Of a stretch of DNA of 45,137 nucleotides, positions 1 through 7,031 are shown in pieces; the first letter of the stretch is position 1; each line of letters begins with the position of its first letter. A model generated the notes under the pieces. That model was not told where the DNA came from and did no database searches. It was given only the letters and a program-made list of their open reading frames with translations. Origin of the DNA: DATIYF01 sp035517775 (GTDB lineage: Bacteria; Acidobacteriota; Terriglobia; Terriglobales; Acidobacteriaceae); contig DATIYF010000019.1 of the NCBI GenBank assembly GCA_035517775.1, positions 1-45,137 of the forward strand. The letters are read 5' to 3'. Both the position numbers and the translations under genes were made by a program.

Positions 1-30
1 CGCGGGTGGCGCAGGTGGAAAGCTCCAACT

Positions 31-75
31 GACTGGTCATTCTTCGCGAAGCGAAGGACCTGTGCAGTGGCGCGG
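31..75 (+). repeat. Degenerate GTCATYC...GGACCTG dispersed repeat
   Basis: This short stretch has GTCATTC followed by a GCGAAGCGAAGGACCTG block. It resembles the better-preserved units at 35745-35806 and 38668-38733, where GTCATCC, GCAGTGGAGGGACC and TGCTTTT recur. No coding signal is seen. It is probably a decayed member of a dispersed intergenic repeat. Confidence 0.4.
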
Positions 76-82
76 GTGCGAT

Positions 83-165
83 CCCAGCCTTCGAAAACCG
101 CGAAGGGTGGGGCACGCCGACCGAGATCCCCACGCAAGCCAAAACCGGGCTTGCATGGGCCACCC
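83..165 (+). repeat. Two adjacent hairpins of the AAAACC-loop / GGGCACC-tail family
   Basis: The first hairpin (83-115) has CCTTCG at 88-93 pairing with CGAAGG at 101-106 around the loop AAAACCG. After one mismatch, CCCA (83-86) pairs with TGGG, and the tail is GGCAC. The second (129-165) has GCAAGCC pairing with GGCTTGC around AAAACC plus one G. Again there is one mismatch, then CCCA pairing with TGGG, then the tail GCCACCC. The two stems have no sequence in common but the architecture is identical: CCCA, mismatch, variable stem, AAAACC loop, variable stem, TGGG, CACC. No gene is seen in 1-457; this spacer is entirely repeat material. Confidence 0.75.
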
Positions 166-170
166 GCCCC

Positions 171-285
171 GTACGACAAATCAGAGTCAAAATCCCCGCC
201 CTGTCCCTGCAAACTGCGCAGGGACAAGAGCGGGGCACCCTCGGGTGGTGACGCATGGGAGGTTGACTTTTGGAGGAAAGGGCGG
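171..285 (+). repeat. Direct repeat copy 1 (about 115 bp, hairpin-bearing)
   Basis: This segment is repeated almost exactly at 323-436, offset by 152 bp with one base of length difference near the 3' end. Each copy contains a hairpin in which CCCCGC and GTCCCTGC on the left pair with GCAGGGAC and GCGGGG on the right. The loop is AAACTGC-like and the tail is CACCC. GTCAAAAT lies just before the hairpin, as it does at the forward element near 6955. The near identity of the copies indicates a recent local duplication. Confidence 0.85.
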
Positions 286-316
286 GCCCCCCGCCCTTTC
301 GAACACCGCGAAGGGT
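276..316 (+). repeat. Perfect 11-bp palindrome followed by a degenerate family hairpin
   Basis: GAAAGGGCGGG at 276-286 is perfectly complementary to CCCGCCCTTTC at 290-300 with a CCC spacer. The right arm also serves as the left arm of a second hairpin, CCCTTTCG against CGAAGGG, with loop AACACC. That second hairpin resembles the one at 83-115 with an altered tail. The overlap of two hairpins lets the RNA or single-stranded DNA switch between folds. Confidence 0.6.
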
Positions 317-322
317 GTACCT

Positions 323-436
323 GTACGACTAATCAGAGTCAAAATCCCCGCCCTGTCCCTGCAAACTGCGCAGGGACAAGAGCGGGGCACCCTCGGGTGG
401 TGACGCATGGGAGGTTGACTTTTGAGGAAAGGGCGG
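323..436 (+). repeat. Direct repeat copy 2
   Basis: This is the second copy of the unit at 171-285. Only scattered differences are seen, including CAAAT versus CTAAT at the 5' end and loss of one G near 424. It ends about 20 bp from the stop codon of the MFS gene on the opposite strand, so read from that gene it lies in the 3' flank and could act in transcription termination or mRNA 3'-end protection. Confidence 0.85.
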
Positions 437-457
437 ACCAGCCGCCTGCGCAGATTC

Positions 458-1807
458 CTAGGCAGGGGGGATTTCCGGCGGCACTTGTATCAGCACCCGC
501 CGGCGAATCGTGGCGGCGGCGAACAAAGCGATATAGGCGTAGCAAATGACAGTCACGATGAAAGAAGGCTGAAGCCCGATGCGATCGGCTAACCTTCCTG
601 TGCCGAGTGGAATAAGAGCACCGCCCACGATGGACGCGATCATGAGGCTCGAACCTTTGCTTGTCAGAGGACCGAGATCCTGGATCCCCAGAGTGAATAT
701 GGACGGGAACATGATGGAATTGAAAAAGCCGACACCCAGCATAGCGTCCATTGCCAGCCTGCCGCTGCTCAGAATCGAGGTCAAGACCAGGCCGGAGGCG
801 CCGACCGCAGCCATGCACAACAGCAGGCCTGTGTTGACGCGCTGTAAAATCGCCGAGCCAATGAAGCGACCTATCATTGCTCCGCCCCAATAGAACATCA
901 AGTAGTTAGCGGCGACCTGCTCTCTCAGTCCCGCAACCTGCGGAAGCCCCATGTAGTTGACGAGCAGGCTGCCAATGGTTACCTCGGCGCCGACATAAGT
1001 GAAAATGCCGAAGGCGCCGCAAAGCAACCAGGGATGGTGCCAGATTTCTTGCCTGGTGATCTGAGTCAGCACTCCTTCCCTTGAGTGATGGATAGGCTGT
1101 GTGCGCCCTGAACTTTTTCCGAGGGGTAAGAGCCCGAGCGCGGTGGCGAGTAAAGCCAGCAGAAGGGCCATTCCGGCATACGGCAGGCGAACGGAAGAAG
1201 CCTGAGCCTGGCGATAGGCTTGCTGCGCAACCGCAGTCATTGAGTGCAGCAGCGCTGGCGCAATCTGCGGTGCTCCTCGCAGGATAAACATTCCACCCAC
1301 GAAGGGAGCAATGAAGGTTCCGACAGAATTAAGCGCTTGGGCGAGGTTCAAACGACTGGACGCGGTGGAGCTAGGTCCGATGATGGTGACGTAAGGGTTG
1401 GCCGCAACCTGGACGGTTGTCATGCCGGCTGCAAGCAAGATCAGCGCGCCAAGAAAGACCGGAAAGCTGGCGAGGTAAGAGGCAGGAATAAAACCGGCTG
1501 CGCCTGCAGCCATGGTCATCAACCCGAGAACCATCGTCATCTTGTACCCGAGCCAATCGACGCTGCGACCGCCCGGATATGAAAACACAAAGTATGACGA
1601 GAAGAAGGCGAACTGCACCAGCATCGCCTGCATGTAGTTCAACTCGAAGATACTTTTGAGATGCGGGATGATGATGTCGTTCAGACATGTGAGAAATCCC
1701 ACCATGAAGAACAGGATCATGGCCACGGTCATCGCTCGGCGATCGGTTACAGAGTGGATCTCGTTCTGCGTTGCCGAGACCGCTCGATGCTGCGCCTTGA
1801 ATGCCAA
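458..1807 (-). CDS. FucP/GluP-family sugar:proton symporter (MFS)
   Basis: This is a 12-helix major facilitator of the fucose/glucose-galactose permease branch. The first helix carries the family signature GFLTCLND followed by IIPHLK; its Asp corresponds to the proton/sugar-site Asp of FucP. The later stretch VQVAANPYV resembles GluP-type glucose/galactose permeases rather than E. coli FucP, which has a Glu there, so the sugar is uncertain. The open frame extends upstream to an ATG at 1927, but that would overlap the DUF1479 gene by 29 bp and add about 40 non-helical residues. A TTG at 1807 preceded by AGGAAGAGAGG gives 449 residues, close to the 438 of FucP, so I chose it. It lies 91 bp downstream of the DUF1479 stop on the same strand and is probably cotranscribed. 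The family is recognised with confidence; the start and substrate are inferred. Confidence 0.85.
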   Translation of the reverse strand: MAFKAQHRAVSATQNEIHSVTDRRAMTVAMILFFMVGFLTCLNDIIIPHLKSIFELNYMQAMLVQFAFFSSYFVFSYPGGRSVDWLGYKMTMVLGLMTMAAGAAGFIPASYLASFPVFLGALILLAAGMTTVQVAANPYVTIIGPSSTASSRLNLAQALNSVGTFIAPFVGGMFILRGAPQIAPALLHSMTAVAQQAYRQAQASSVRLPYAGMALLLALLATALGLLPLGKSSGRTQPIHHSREGVLTQITRQEIWHHPWLLCGAFGIFTYVGAEVTIGSLLVNYMGLPQVAGLREQVAANYLMFYWGGAMIGRFIGSAILQRVNTGLLLCMAAVGASGLVLTSILSSGRLAMDAMLGVGFFNSIMFPSIFTLGIQDLGPLTSKGSSLMIASIVGGALIPLGTGRLADRIGLQPSFIVTVICYAYIALFAAATIRRRVLIQVPPEIPPA

Positions 1808-1898
1808 ACGTCCTCTCTTCCTAAAGCCACACAAATATGCTCTGGGGGATTTCCCTACAGGGGAGTGCGGTGATCGAGGCCACAGGATTGCATTCCCG

Positions 1899-3140
1899 CT
1901 ACGATAGCCCGAGCTGACTCTTGCCAAGAGGTGTCAAGTCCGCCTCGGTGCCGCGGCCAACAAAATCGACTTCGAAATTGTCGGCAGGGAAATCAGGTGG
2001 CGTTTTGCCCGCGAGAAAGGAAGCGCGTTGCCCGGGAAGATATGCCGTATTCTTGGCGCATCCAACGGTGCCGCCGATATACATGACGCTACTGTAGCCA
2101 TCGCCATTGTGCGCATCTTCCACCGAATGCACTACGTCGGAATGCCAGAACACCGCATCGCCCGGGTGCATTAACGGAATCGATGTCAGTCCGTCAGCCA
2201 GGGCCGTGTGCCATTTGGGATGAACCGACAGTGCACGTCCCGGCTCTGCCCCACACAAGTCGTCTTCAGCCACATCATCCTGGAGCGAGCGCAGCAAGAT
2301 GTACATCATGGAGTTGGCAATGGGAATCAACTGCAGGGTGCCGTCTCCCTTGCCCTGCCGGGTGAGCGCGGTCCAACCTTGGAATGTGCGGAACATTGAG
2401 CAGACCGCAGGAGAGGGAATCTCCTGCACGTCTGGACGATAGGCCGCATCGAATGCATCGTATTCCCGCCAATTTCCAGAGAAGACATGCCGGTAAACCT
2501 TACGGAAGTTTTCATCGAGCCAGCGCTCAACCGATCCGCCGTCGACATGCGGCGAAAGTCCCAGCGATGCGGAACCCGGAGGACGGCGGCGAATACGGTC
2601 GGCATACACCGGTGTCTTTTCCGGGTCAAAGTGCACGCGGCCCTCGCTCTCAGCCTTCCACAGTTTGTTTAGAAAGACGCGGGTGCGAGTGAGCGACTCT
2701 GATTGGCGGGCCATAACCTGAGGACGGGACCAGTAAATTCCATAGATTTGCGGCTTGGCTGAGGCCAGCGTGCCGAAGTACTTGTCCTCAGCGCGATGCA
2801 TCAGTTTTTCATCCAGGCCATTTACTTCGACGTATTTGCCAATCTCGTCATCCCAGTCGCGAACTTGTTGAGCCGGAAAAACGCCGCGAATGACACACGC
2901 ACCACGCTCTCTTATTGCCGCGGTGGCCTTCGTGGTCACCGCACCGCTGACGATCTCGTCATATTGCACGATAGGAATCACGGCCTCGCCCGCCTCGCGT
3001 TCCTTTGCAATCTGCGCGATCTTGCGGCGCATCTCAGCTTCGACCTGGTGGAAGATCTCTGAATAGTTTGGGAGTGCCTTGCGCAGACTTTTCTTCGAGC
3101 TTCGAATAGCCTCAGGCAGATTTTCGATAACCAGAGACAT
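1899..3140 (-). CDS. DUF1479 (YbiU-like) Fe(II)/2-oxoglutarate-dioxygenase-fold protein
   Basis: The protein is 413 residues; E. coli YbiU is similar in length. It is recognisable as the DUF1479 family by sequence feel across its whole length. A candidate iron triad is visible: His198 and Asp200 in SPHVDGG, and a distal His338 (or His333) in the FWHSDVVHS segment, which is the HxD...H arrangement of 2-oxoglutarate oxygenases. The ATG at 3140 is preceded by GAGGAAA at a normal distance. The gene sits upstream of the sugar permease and is divergent from an AraC regulator, which suggests an inducible catabolic unit acting on a sugar or sugar acid. The exact reaction is unknown for the family; the oxygenase role is inferred from the fold and the triad. 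Confidence 0.85.
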   Translation of the reverse strand: MSLVIENLPEAIRSSKKSLRKALPNYSEIFHQVEAEMRRKIAQIAKEREAGEAVIPIVQYDEIVSGAVTTKATAAIRERGACVIRGVFPAQQVRDWDDEIGKYVEVNGLDEKLMHRAEDKYFGTLASAKPQIYGIYWSRPQVMARQSESLTRTRVFLNKLWKAESEGRVHFDPEKTPVYADRIRRRPPGSASLGLSPHVDGGSVERWLDENFRKVYRHVFSGNWREYDAFDAAYRPDVQEIPSPAVCSMFRTFQGWTALTRQGKGDGTLQLIPIANSMMYILLRSLQDDVAEDDLCGAEPGRALSVHPKWHTALADGLTSIPLMHPGDAVFWHSDVVHSVEDAHNGDGYSSVMYIGGTVGCAKNTAYLPGQRASFLAGKTPPDFPADNFEVDFVGRGTEADLTPLGKSQLGLS

Positions 3141-3215
3141 GGCTTTTCCTCGTAATGGCCGGCTGGGATTCGCCAGACTGATAGCTCGTCTGAGCGCCGA
3201 TAGAGAGCGAGTCTA

Positions 3216-3244
3216 CCGGGTCACGAAAATACTGAGTGACCCGG
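3216..3244. promoter_or_regulatory. Perfect 9-bp inverted repeat, candidate operator
   Basis: CCGGGTCAC at 3216-3224 is the exact reverse complement of GTGACCCGG at 3236-3244, with an 11-bp A/T-richer spacer. It lies in the 172-bp divergent spacer between the DUF1479 gene (ATG at 3140) and the AraC-type gene (start about 3313). The half-sites are about 20 bp apart centre to centre, two helical turns, as expected for a dimeric regulator. The neighbouring AraC protein is the natural candidate ligand-responsive regulator, but AraC proteins often prefer direct repeats, so another regulator is possible. Confidence 0.65.
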
Positions 3245-3312
3245 AAAGGTCAATTATTGATACTATTCGGACACCGTGCGGGGGATGCGATGTCTGAATT
3301 GGGGAGATGGAG

Positions 3313-4284
3313 ATGAGGTGCCAGTTTGAACACGTAACTTTTCCCAAGGGCTGCTCGATCCGTATCTATCACCGTCAGGTAGCTTCCATTCCTTTTGAAT
3401 GGCACCACCACCCGGTGTATGAACTGACGCTAACGCTGAATAGCCGCGGTTGGCGCTTCATCGCCGATCACATTGCCCATTACGACGCGCACGACCTGGT
3501 TCTAGTGCCCTCGGATATGCCCCACACCTGGGCGTCGACTGCGGCCATCAATGAGTCTCTTCCGCACACAGCTCTCGTCGTCTGGTTCACAAGAGAATGG
3601 GCGCTCAAAGCCGCGGATGCATGTCGTGAGATCGCTCCACTACGCAAGCTGATCAATCGATCTGGCGCGGGCCTTCGTTTTCCAGTCGAGGCGGCAGCCA
3701 GAATGGAATCGCGCCTGCCTGAGTTGCTTTCCGAGTCACCGCTGAAACGGCTGCACGCGACACAGGAGCTGTTGTGCGAATTAGCAGACACCCCAGCAAT
3801 GCCGCTGGCGACCCAAACGGCAACCAGGCCGGAGTTGTCGAGTGAGTCCCGACAACTTGTTCGTGTGTTGGAACGTTTGCATCAAAACTTTGATCATCCG
3901 ATTCGACTCGACGAGCTTTGCAAGTTGGCGAACTTGTCGGCGCGATCACTGCATCGACTGTTCGTGCGCCATATCGGAGAGAATTTCAGTGATTATCTGG
4001 GCAGGTTACGGATCGGGCGTGCATGCATGCTGCTCGTGGAAACAGAGCGGCCGATCAGCGTAATCGCATCAGAAACGGGATTTTCCAATCTGTCCAACTT
4101 CAACCGGCGCTTTCGGCAAGCGCGCCACATGACGCCAAAGGAATTTCGGCGCTTCGCCGCGGAGCACGGTCGAATGCCGGATTCCGAGCCCGGGACGGAC
4201 CTGAACAAGCGTTCACCTTCGCTTGAACATCCAATCAGGAGACCCGTTCCAGATGCTTCCCTCGTTAGGGAGTTATCGCGTTAA
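3313..4284 (+). CDS. AraC-family regulator with N-terminal cupin domain
   Basis: The N-terminal half (about residues 5-100) is a cupin-like ligand-binding domain with a HHHPVYELT metal/ligand-type motif and DLVLVPSDMPH further on. The C-terminal 100 residues (from about nucleotide 3880) form the double helix-turn-helix of AraC/XylS, including IRLDELCKLANLS in the first HTH and the conserved GFSNLSNFNRRFR and TPKEFRR in the second. Two starts compete, 3307 and 3313. GGGGAG at 3301-3306 abuts the first but is 6 bp from the second, so I prefer 3313. The gene is divergent from the oxygenase and permease genes, the usual layout for a local activator. It probably controls them through the shared spacer at 3141-3312. 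Confidence 0.88.
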   Translation: MRCQFEHVTFPKGCSIRIYHRQVASIPFEWHHHPVYELTLTLNSRGWRFIADHIAHYDAHDLVLVPSDMPHTWASTAAINESLPHTALVVWFTREWALKAADACREIAPLRKLINRSGAGLRFPVEAAARMESRLPELLSESPLKRLHATQELLCELADTPAMPLATQTATRPELSSESRQLVRVLERLHQNFDHPIRLDELCKLANLSARSLHRLFVRHIGENFSDYLGRLRIGRACMLLVETERPISVIASETGFSNLSNFNRRFRQARHMTPKEFRRFAAEHGRMPDSEPGTDLNKRSPSLEHPIRRPVPDASLVRELSR

Positions 4285-4318
4285 GGAATCCCCACTTCTC
4301 TCATTGATCATTAGGTTA

Positions 4319-4422
4319 GGTCTCGCCGGGTGTTGCGAGACCTGGGACCCGATGGATGAACATCTGTTGCAGGAGAAGGACGGGTCCCGGGTCTCGCAAA
4401 ACCGGCGAGACCCGGGGCACCC
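4319..4422. repeat. REPIN-like element: two opposed hairpins with related stems
   Basis: The left hairpin pairs GGTCTCGC (4319-4326) with GCGAGACC (4335-4342). The right hairpin pairs CCCGGGTCTCGC (4386-4397) with GCGAGACCCGGG (4405-4416), a perfect 12-bp stem with loop AAAACCG and tail GCACCC. Read on the minus strand, the left hairpin has an AACACCCG loop, so the two face opposite ways. In addition GCGAGACC and GGGACCCG (4335-4351) pair with CGGGTCCC and GGTCTCGC (4381-4397), so the whole unit can also fold as one long stem. It occupies the spacer between the AraC gene and dnaK (4285-4816). Confidence 0.8.
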
Positions 4423-4544
4423 GGCATTTTGCGTCATGTGATGGTGGAGGGAAAAAAGCGCGAGGGTAAGGGATAGGACGGGCACGCTCGAGAGTGGTAG
4501 GTGCTTAGCTGCGGGACCCGCGTACAATCGTTTGTGCTCACGAG

Positions 4545-4588
4545 CCCCCAGGTTAGCGCCCAAAACCGGGGCGCGAACCTGGGGCACC
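4545..4588 (+). repeat. AAAACC-loop / GGGGCACC-tail hairpin
   Basis: GCGCCC (4556-4561) pairs with GGGCGC (4569-4574) around the loop AAAACCG. An A-G mismatch follows, then GGTT pairs with AACC, A with T, and CCCC with GGGG (4581-4584), ending in the tail CACC. It has the same loop, tail and CCCC/GGGG clamp as the elements at 83-165 and 4386-4422, with an unrelated stem sequence. Confidence 0.8.
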
Positions 4589-4678
4589 AGGCCTAATTTC
4601 TGGGTTCAGGCCATCGGGAAATGATTTGCTGCCAGCGAACGACCCGCATCTCCAACGCACCCTCTCGCATCTAAAACC

Positions 4679-4707
4679 TTGACAGCAAGGCACTCAAGTC
4701 TTAGCAT
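4679..4707 (+). promoter_or_regulatory. Housekeeping-type promoter for dnaK
   Basis: TTGACA at 4679-4684 and TAGCAT at 4702-4707 are separated by 17 bp. The predicted transcript starts near 4714 and has a leader of about 100 nt containing the palindrome at 4771-4792. No CIRCE operator (TTAGCACTC/GAGTGCTAA) and no clear sigma-32 promoter was seen here. The same -35/-10 form is found upstream of HU. Confidence 0.6.
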
Positions 4708-4770
4708 GGGCCTGACGGCAATCATAATCACATTGATTACAAAGCACTTATCCGTTAGACGCTGCAAGAC

Positions 4771-4792
4771 GAGACGTTGCAAGCAACGTCTC
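4771..4792. repeat. GAGACGTTGC palindrome in the dnaK leader
   Basis: GAGACGTTGC (4771-4780) and GCAACGTCTC (4783-4792) form a perfect inverted repeat with a 2-base centre, followed by TAC. A related palindrome is at 33129-33156. It lies about 25 bp upstream of the dnaK start and would form a hairpin in the mRNA leader. Confidence 0.7.
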
Positions 4793-4816
4793 TACGGAAG
4801 GTAAAGGAGCAAGGAC

Positions 4817-6754
4817 ATGGCCAAGATTATTGGAATTGACCTCGGGACTACCAACTCCTGCGTGGCGGTGATGGAGGGCGGAGAGCCCAAGGTCATCCCT
4901 AACGAGGAGGGCGGGCGGACCACGCCGTCGGTCGTCGGATTCACCAAAACCGGCGAGCGGCTGGTGGGGCAGGTGGCTAAACGGCAGGCCATTACCAATC
5001 CCGAGAACACGGTGTATTCGATCAAGCGCTTTATGGGACGGCGCTATGACGAAGTGAACGAAGAAATGAAGATGGTCCCATACAAGGTGGTGCGGCAGGG
5101 CGACCACGTGGCCGTGGTGGCGCAGGGCAAGGAGTACACCCCGCCGGAGATTTCGGCGCTGATTCTGCAGAAGCTGAAGAAGGCGGCCGAGGACTACCTG
5201 GGCGAGAAGGTGACCGAGGCGGTGATTACCGTACCCGCGTACTTCAACGACGCCCAGCGGCAGGCCACCAAGGATGCCGGCAAGATCGCCGGGCTCGACG
5301 TGAAGCGAATCATCAACGAGCCCACGGCGGCGGCGCTGGCCTACGGGCTCGATAAGGGCAAGGACGAGACCATCGCGGTGTACGACTTTGGCGGCGGCAC
5401 GTTCGATATTTCGATTCTCGAAGTCGGCGAGGGCGTAATCGAAGTCAAAGCCACCAACGGCGACACCCACCTGGGCGGCGACAACATTGATCAGCGCCTG
5501 GTGGATTGGCTGATTGACGAGTTCAAGAAAGACGAAGGCCTGGATTTGCGGGGCAAGGGCAACGAGATGGCTTTGCAGCGGCTGCGCGATGCGGCCGAGC
5601 GGGCCAAAATCGAGCTTTCGACCACCATGGAGACGGAGATCAACCTTCCCTTCATCACCGCCGATGCCGGCGGGCCGAAGCACCTGGTGAAAAAGCTCAC
5701 CCGGGCGAAGCTGGAGAGCATGGTGGAGGACATCATTCAGCGCTCGGTGGGTCCGTGCAAGCAGTGCATGAAAGATGCCGGCGTGGATACCTCGAAGATC
5801 AACGAAGTGGTGCTGGTGGGCGGGCAGACGCGCATGCCGCGGATTCAGGGACTGGTGAAGGAGTTGTTCGGCAAGGAAGGCCACAAGGGCGTGAATCCGG
5901 ATGAAGTGGTGGCGGTGGGCGCGGCCATTCAGGGTGGCGTGCTTAAGGGCGAAGTGAAAGACCTGCTGCTGCTGGATGTGACTCCGCTGACGCTGGCGAT
6001 TGAGACGCTGGGCGGCGTGGCTACGCCGATGATTCCGCGCAACACGACCATTCCGACCAAGAAGACGGAGACGTTTTCGACCGCGGCCGACAGCCAGACC
6101 TCGGTTGAGGTGCATGTGCTGCAGGGCGAGCGGCCCATGGCGGCGCAGAACCGCACGCTGGGCAAATTCCATTTGACGGGAATTCCGCCGGCGCCGCGGG
6201 GCGTGCCGCAGATTGAAGTCACGTTCGACATTGACGCGAACGGGATTTTGAACGTCACGGCGAAGGACAACGCTACGGGCAAGGACCAGAAGATCACGAT
6301 CACGTCGTCTTCGGGTCTGAGCAAGGAAGAGGTCGAGCGCATGGCCAAGGAAGCCGACTCGCATTCGGCGGAAGATAAGGCCAAGCGCGACGAGATCGAG
6401 GCCAAGAACCAGCTCGACTCCATGGTTTATAGCGTGGAGAAGATGCTGAAGGAGCATGGCGACAAGATCTCGGGCTCGGAGCGTGGAGATGTCGAGAACG
6501 CACTGGCTGACGCCAAGAAAGCGCTGGAAGGCGGCGACAAGGCGGCCATGGACCGGGCTCGCGAGAGCCTGACCAAAGCCTCGCACAAGCTGGCCGAGCA
6601 GATGTACAAGGCGGCGCAGCCGGGTCCGGGGGCGGGCGCAGGCCCAACGCCGGGAGCGGGCGATGGCGGCGCGCCGGGTGGCGACGGTCAGGCCAACAAG
6701 AAAGACGAAGGCGTGATTGACGCCGAGTACGTGGATGTCGAGGACAAGAAATAA
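4817..6754 (+). CDS. dnaK: Molecular chaperone DnaK (Hsp70)
   Basis: This cytoplasmic ATP-driven chaperone binds unfolded peptides and works with DnaJ and GrpE. At 645 residues it is typical length. The actin-like ATPase domain occupies about residues 1-385, with GIDLGTTNS at the N-terminus and DFGGGTFDIS near residues 190-200. The substrate-binding beta domain follows, with the conserved linker DLLLLDVTPL, then a helical lid. A Gly/Pro/Ala-rich stretch precedes the conserved C-terminal tail VIDAEYVDVEDKK. The ATG at 4817 is preceded by AAGGAG. dnaJ lies 518 bp downstream with a small gene between; grpE is not in the window. Confidence 0.98.
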   Translation: MAKIIGIDLGTTNSCVAVMEGGEPKVIPNEEGGRTTPSVVGFTKTGERLVGQVAKRQAITNPENTVYSIKRFMGRRYDEVNEEMKMVPYKVVRQGDHVAVVAQGKEYTPPEISALILQKLKKAAEDYLGEKVTEAVITVPAYFNDAQRQATKDAGKIAGLDVKRIINEPTAAALAYGLDKGKDETIAVYDFGGGTFDISILEVGEGVIEVKATNGDTHLGGDNIDQRLVDWLIDEFKKDEGLDLRGKGNEMALQRLRDAAERAKIELSTTMETEINLPFITADAGGPKHLVKKLTRAKLESMVEDIIQRSVGPCKQCMKDAGVDTSKINEVVLVGGQTRMPRIQGLVKELFGKEGHKGVNPDEVVAVGAAIQGGVLKGEVKDLLLLDVTPLTLAIETLGGVATPMIPRNTTIPTKKTETFSTAADSQTSVEVHVLQGERPMAAQNRTLGKFHLTGIPPAPRGVPQIEVTFDIDANGILNVTAKDNATGKDQKITITSSSGLSKEEVERMAKEADSHSAEDKAKRDEIEAKNQLDSMVYSVEKMLKEHGDKISGSERGDVENALADAKKALEGGDKAAMDRARESLTKASHKLAEQMYKAAQPGPGAGAGPTPGAGDGGAPGGDGQANKKDEGVIDAEYVDVEDKK

Positions 6755-6782
6755 GCTGTCAGCTTTCAGCCGTCAGCAAATG

Positions 6783-6850
6783 CGGCCACGGATCAGCACG
6801 GAGGAACGCGGATCGAACCTGGTCCCCGGACATCCGTGAAATCCGTGGCT
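6783..6850. repeat. ccacggat-type dispersed intergenic repeat
   Basis: The stretch reads as a degenerate CCACGGATCAGCACGGA unit with a partial inverted return (ATCCGTGAAATCCGTGGC) at its right end, so the whole can fold back. Related sequences occur at 8566-8592 and 38954-38981. No coding potential is seen. It lies just after the dnaK stop. Confidence 0.55.
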
Positions 6851-6891
6851 GAGTTTTTGGATGTGCGGGCGAGCAGTGCTCAGAGCATCGA

Positions 6892-7004
6892 GGGCGCCCC
6901 GTCCTTGTCTCGCCGTTCTTGGGCGAGACAGGGCGGGGATTTTGACTTCATGGAAATCAAAATCCCCACCCTCCCGCAAAAAGCGCGGGAAGGGTGGGGC
7001 ACCC
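6892..7004. repeat. REPIN-like pair of opposed family hairpins
   Basis: The right-hand hairpin is forward: CCCCACCC and CCCGC (6964-6977) pair with GCGGG and GGGTGGGG (6985-6999), with loop AAAAAGC and tail CACCC. The left-hand one (about 6892-6940) is the same kind of element on the minus strand. Its stem has GTCTCGCC against GGCGAGAC, flanked by CCCCG and CGGGG. The two are joined by GATTTTGA and TCAAAATC arms. Read on the minus strand, the left element matches the repeat at 171-285 on both flanks (GTCAAAATCCCCGCCCTGTC, then GACAAG). Only the inner paired bases differ, CCTGC/GCAGG versus TCGCC/GGCGA, which is compensatory variation. Confidence 0.8.
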
Positions 7005-7031
7005 GCGGGCCCAGGGGAAGGGAGATTGAAA

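Noticed and set aside
171..436. CRISPR array
   Set aside because: Only two long near-identical copies with internal hairpins and a 38-bp gap; no short repeats with regular spacers and no cas genes.
67..549. 160-codon frame across the left-end repeats
   Set aside because: It is made of the repeated hairpin sequence and overlaps the end of the MFS gene; the translated repeats are Pro/Arg-rich and not protein-like.
4679..4816. CIRCE heat-shock operator upstream of dnaK
   Set aside because: CACTC is present near 4691, but the second half GAGTGCTAA is not found at the required distance.
4748..6586. 612-codon open frame antisense to dnaK
   Set aside because: It is a shadow of dnaK codon use; its translation is rich in His/Arg/Leu with no recognisable domain.
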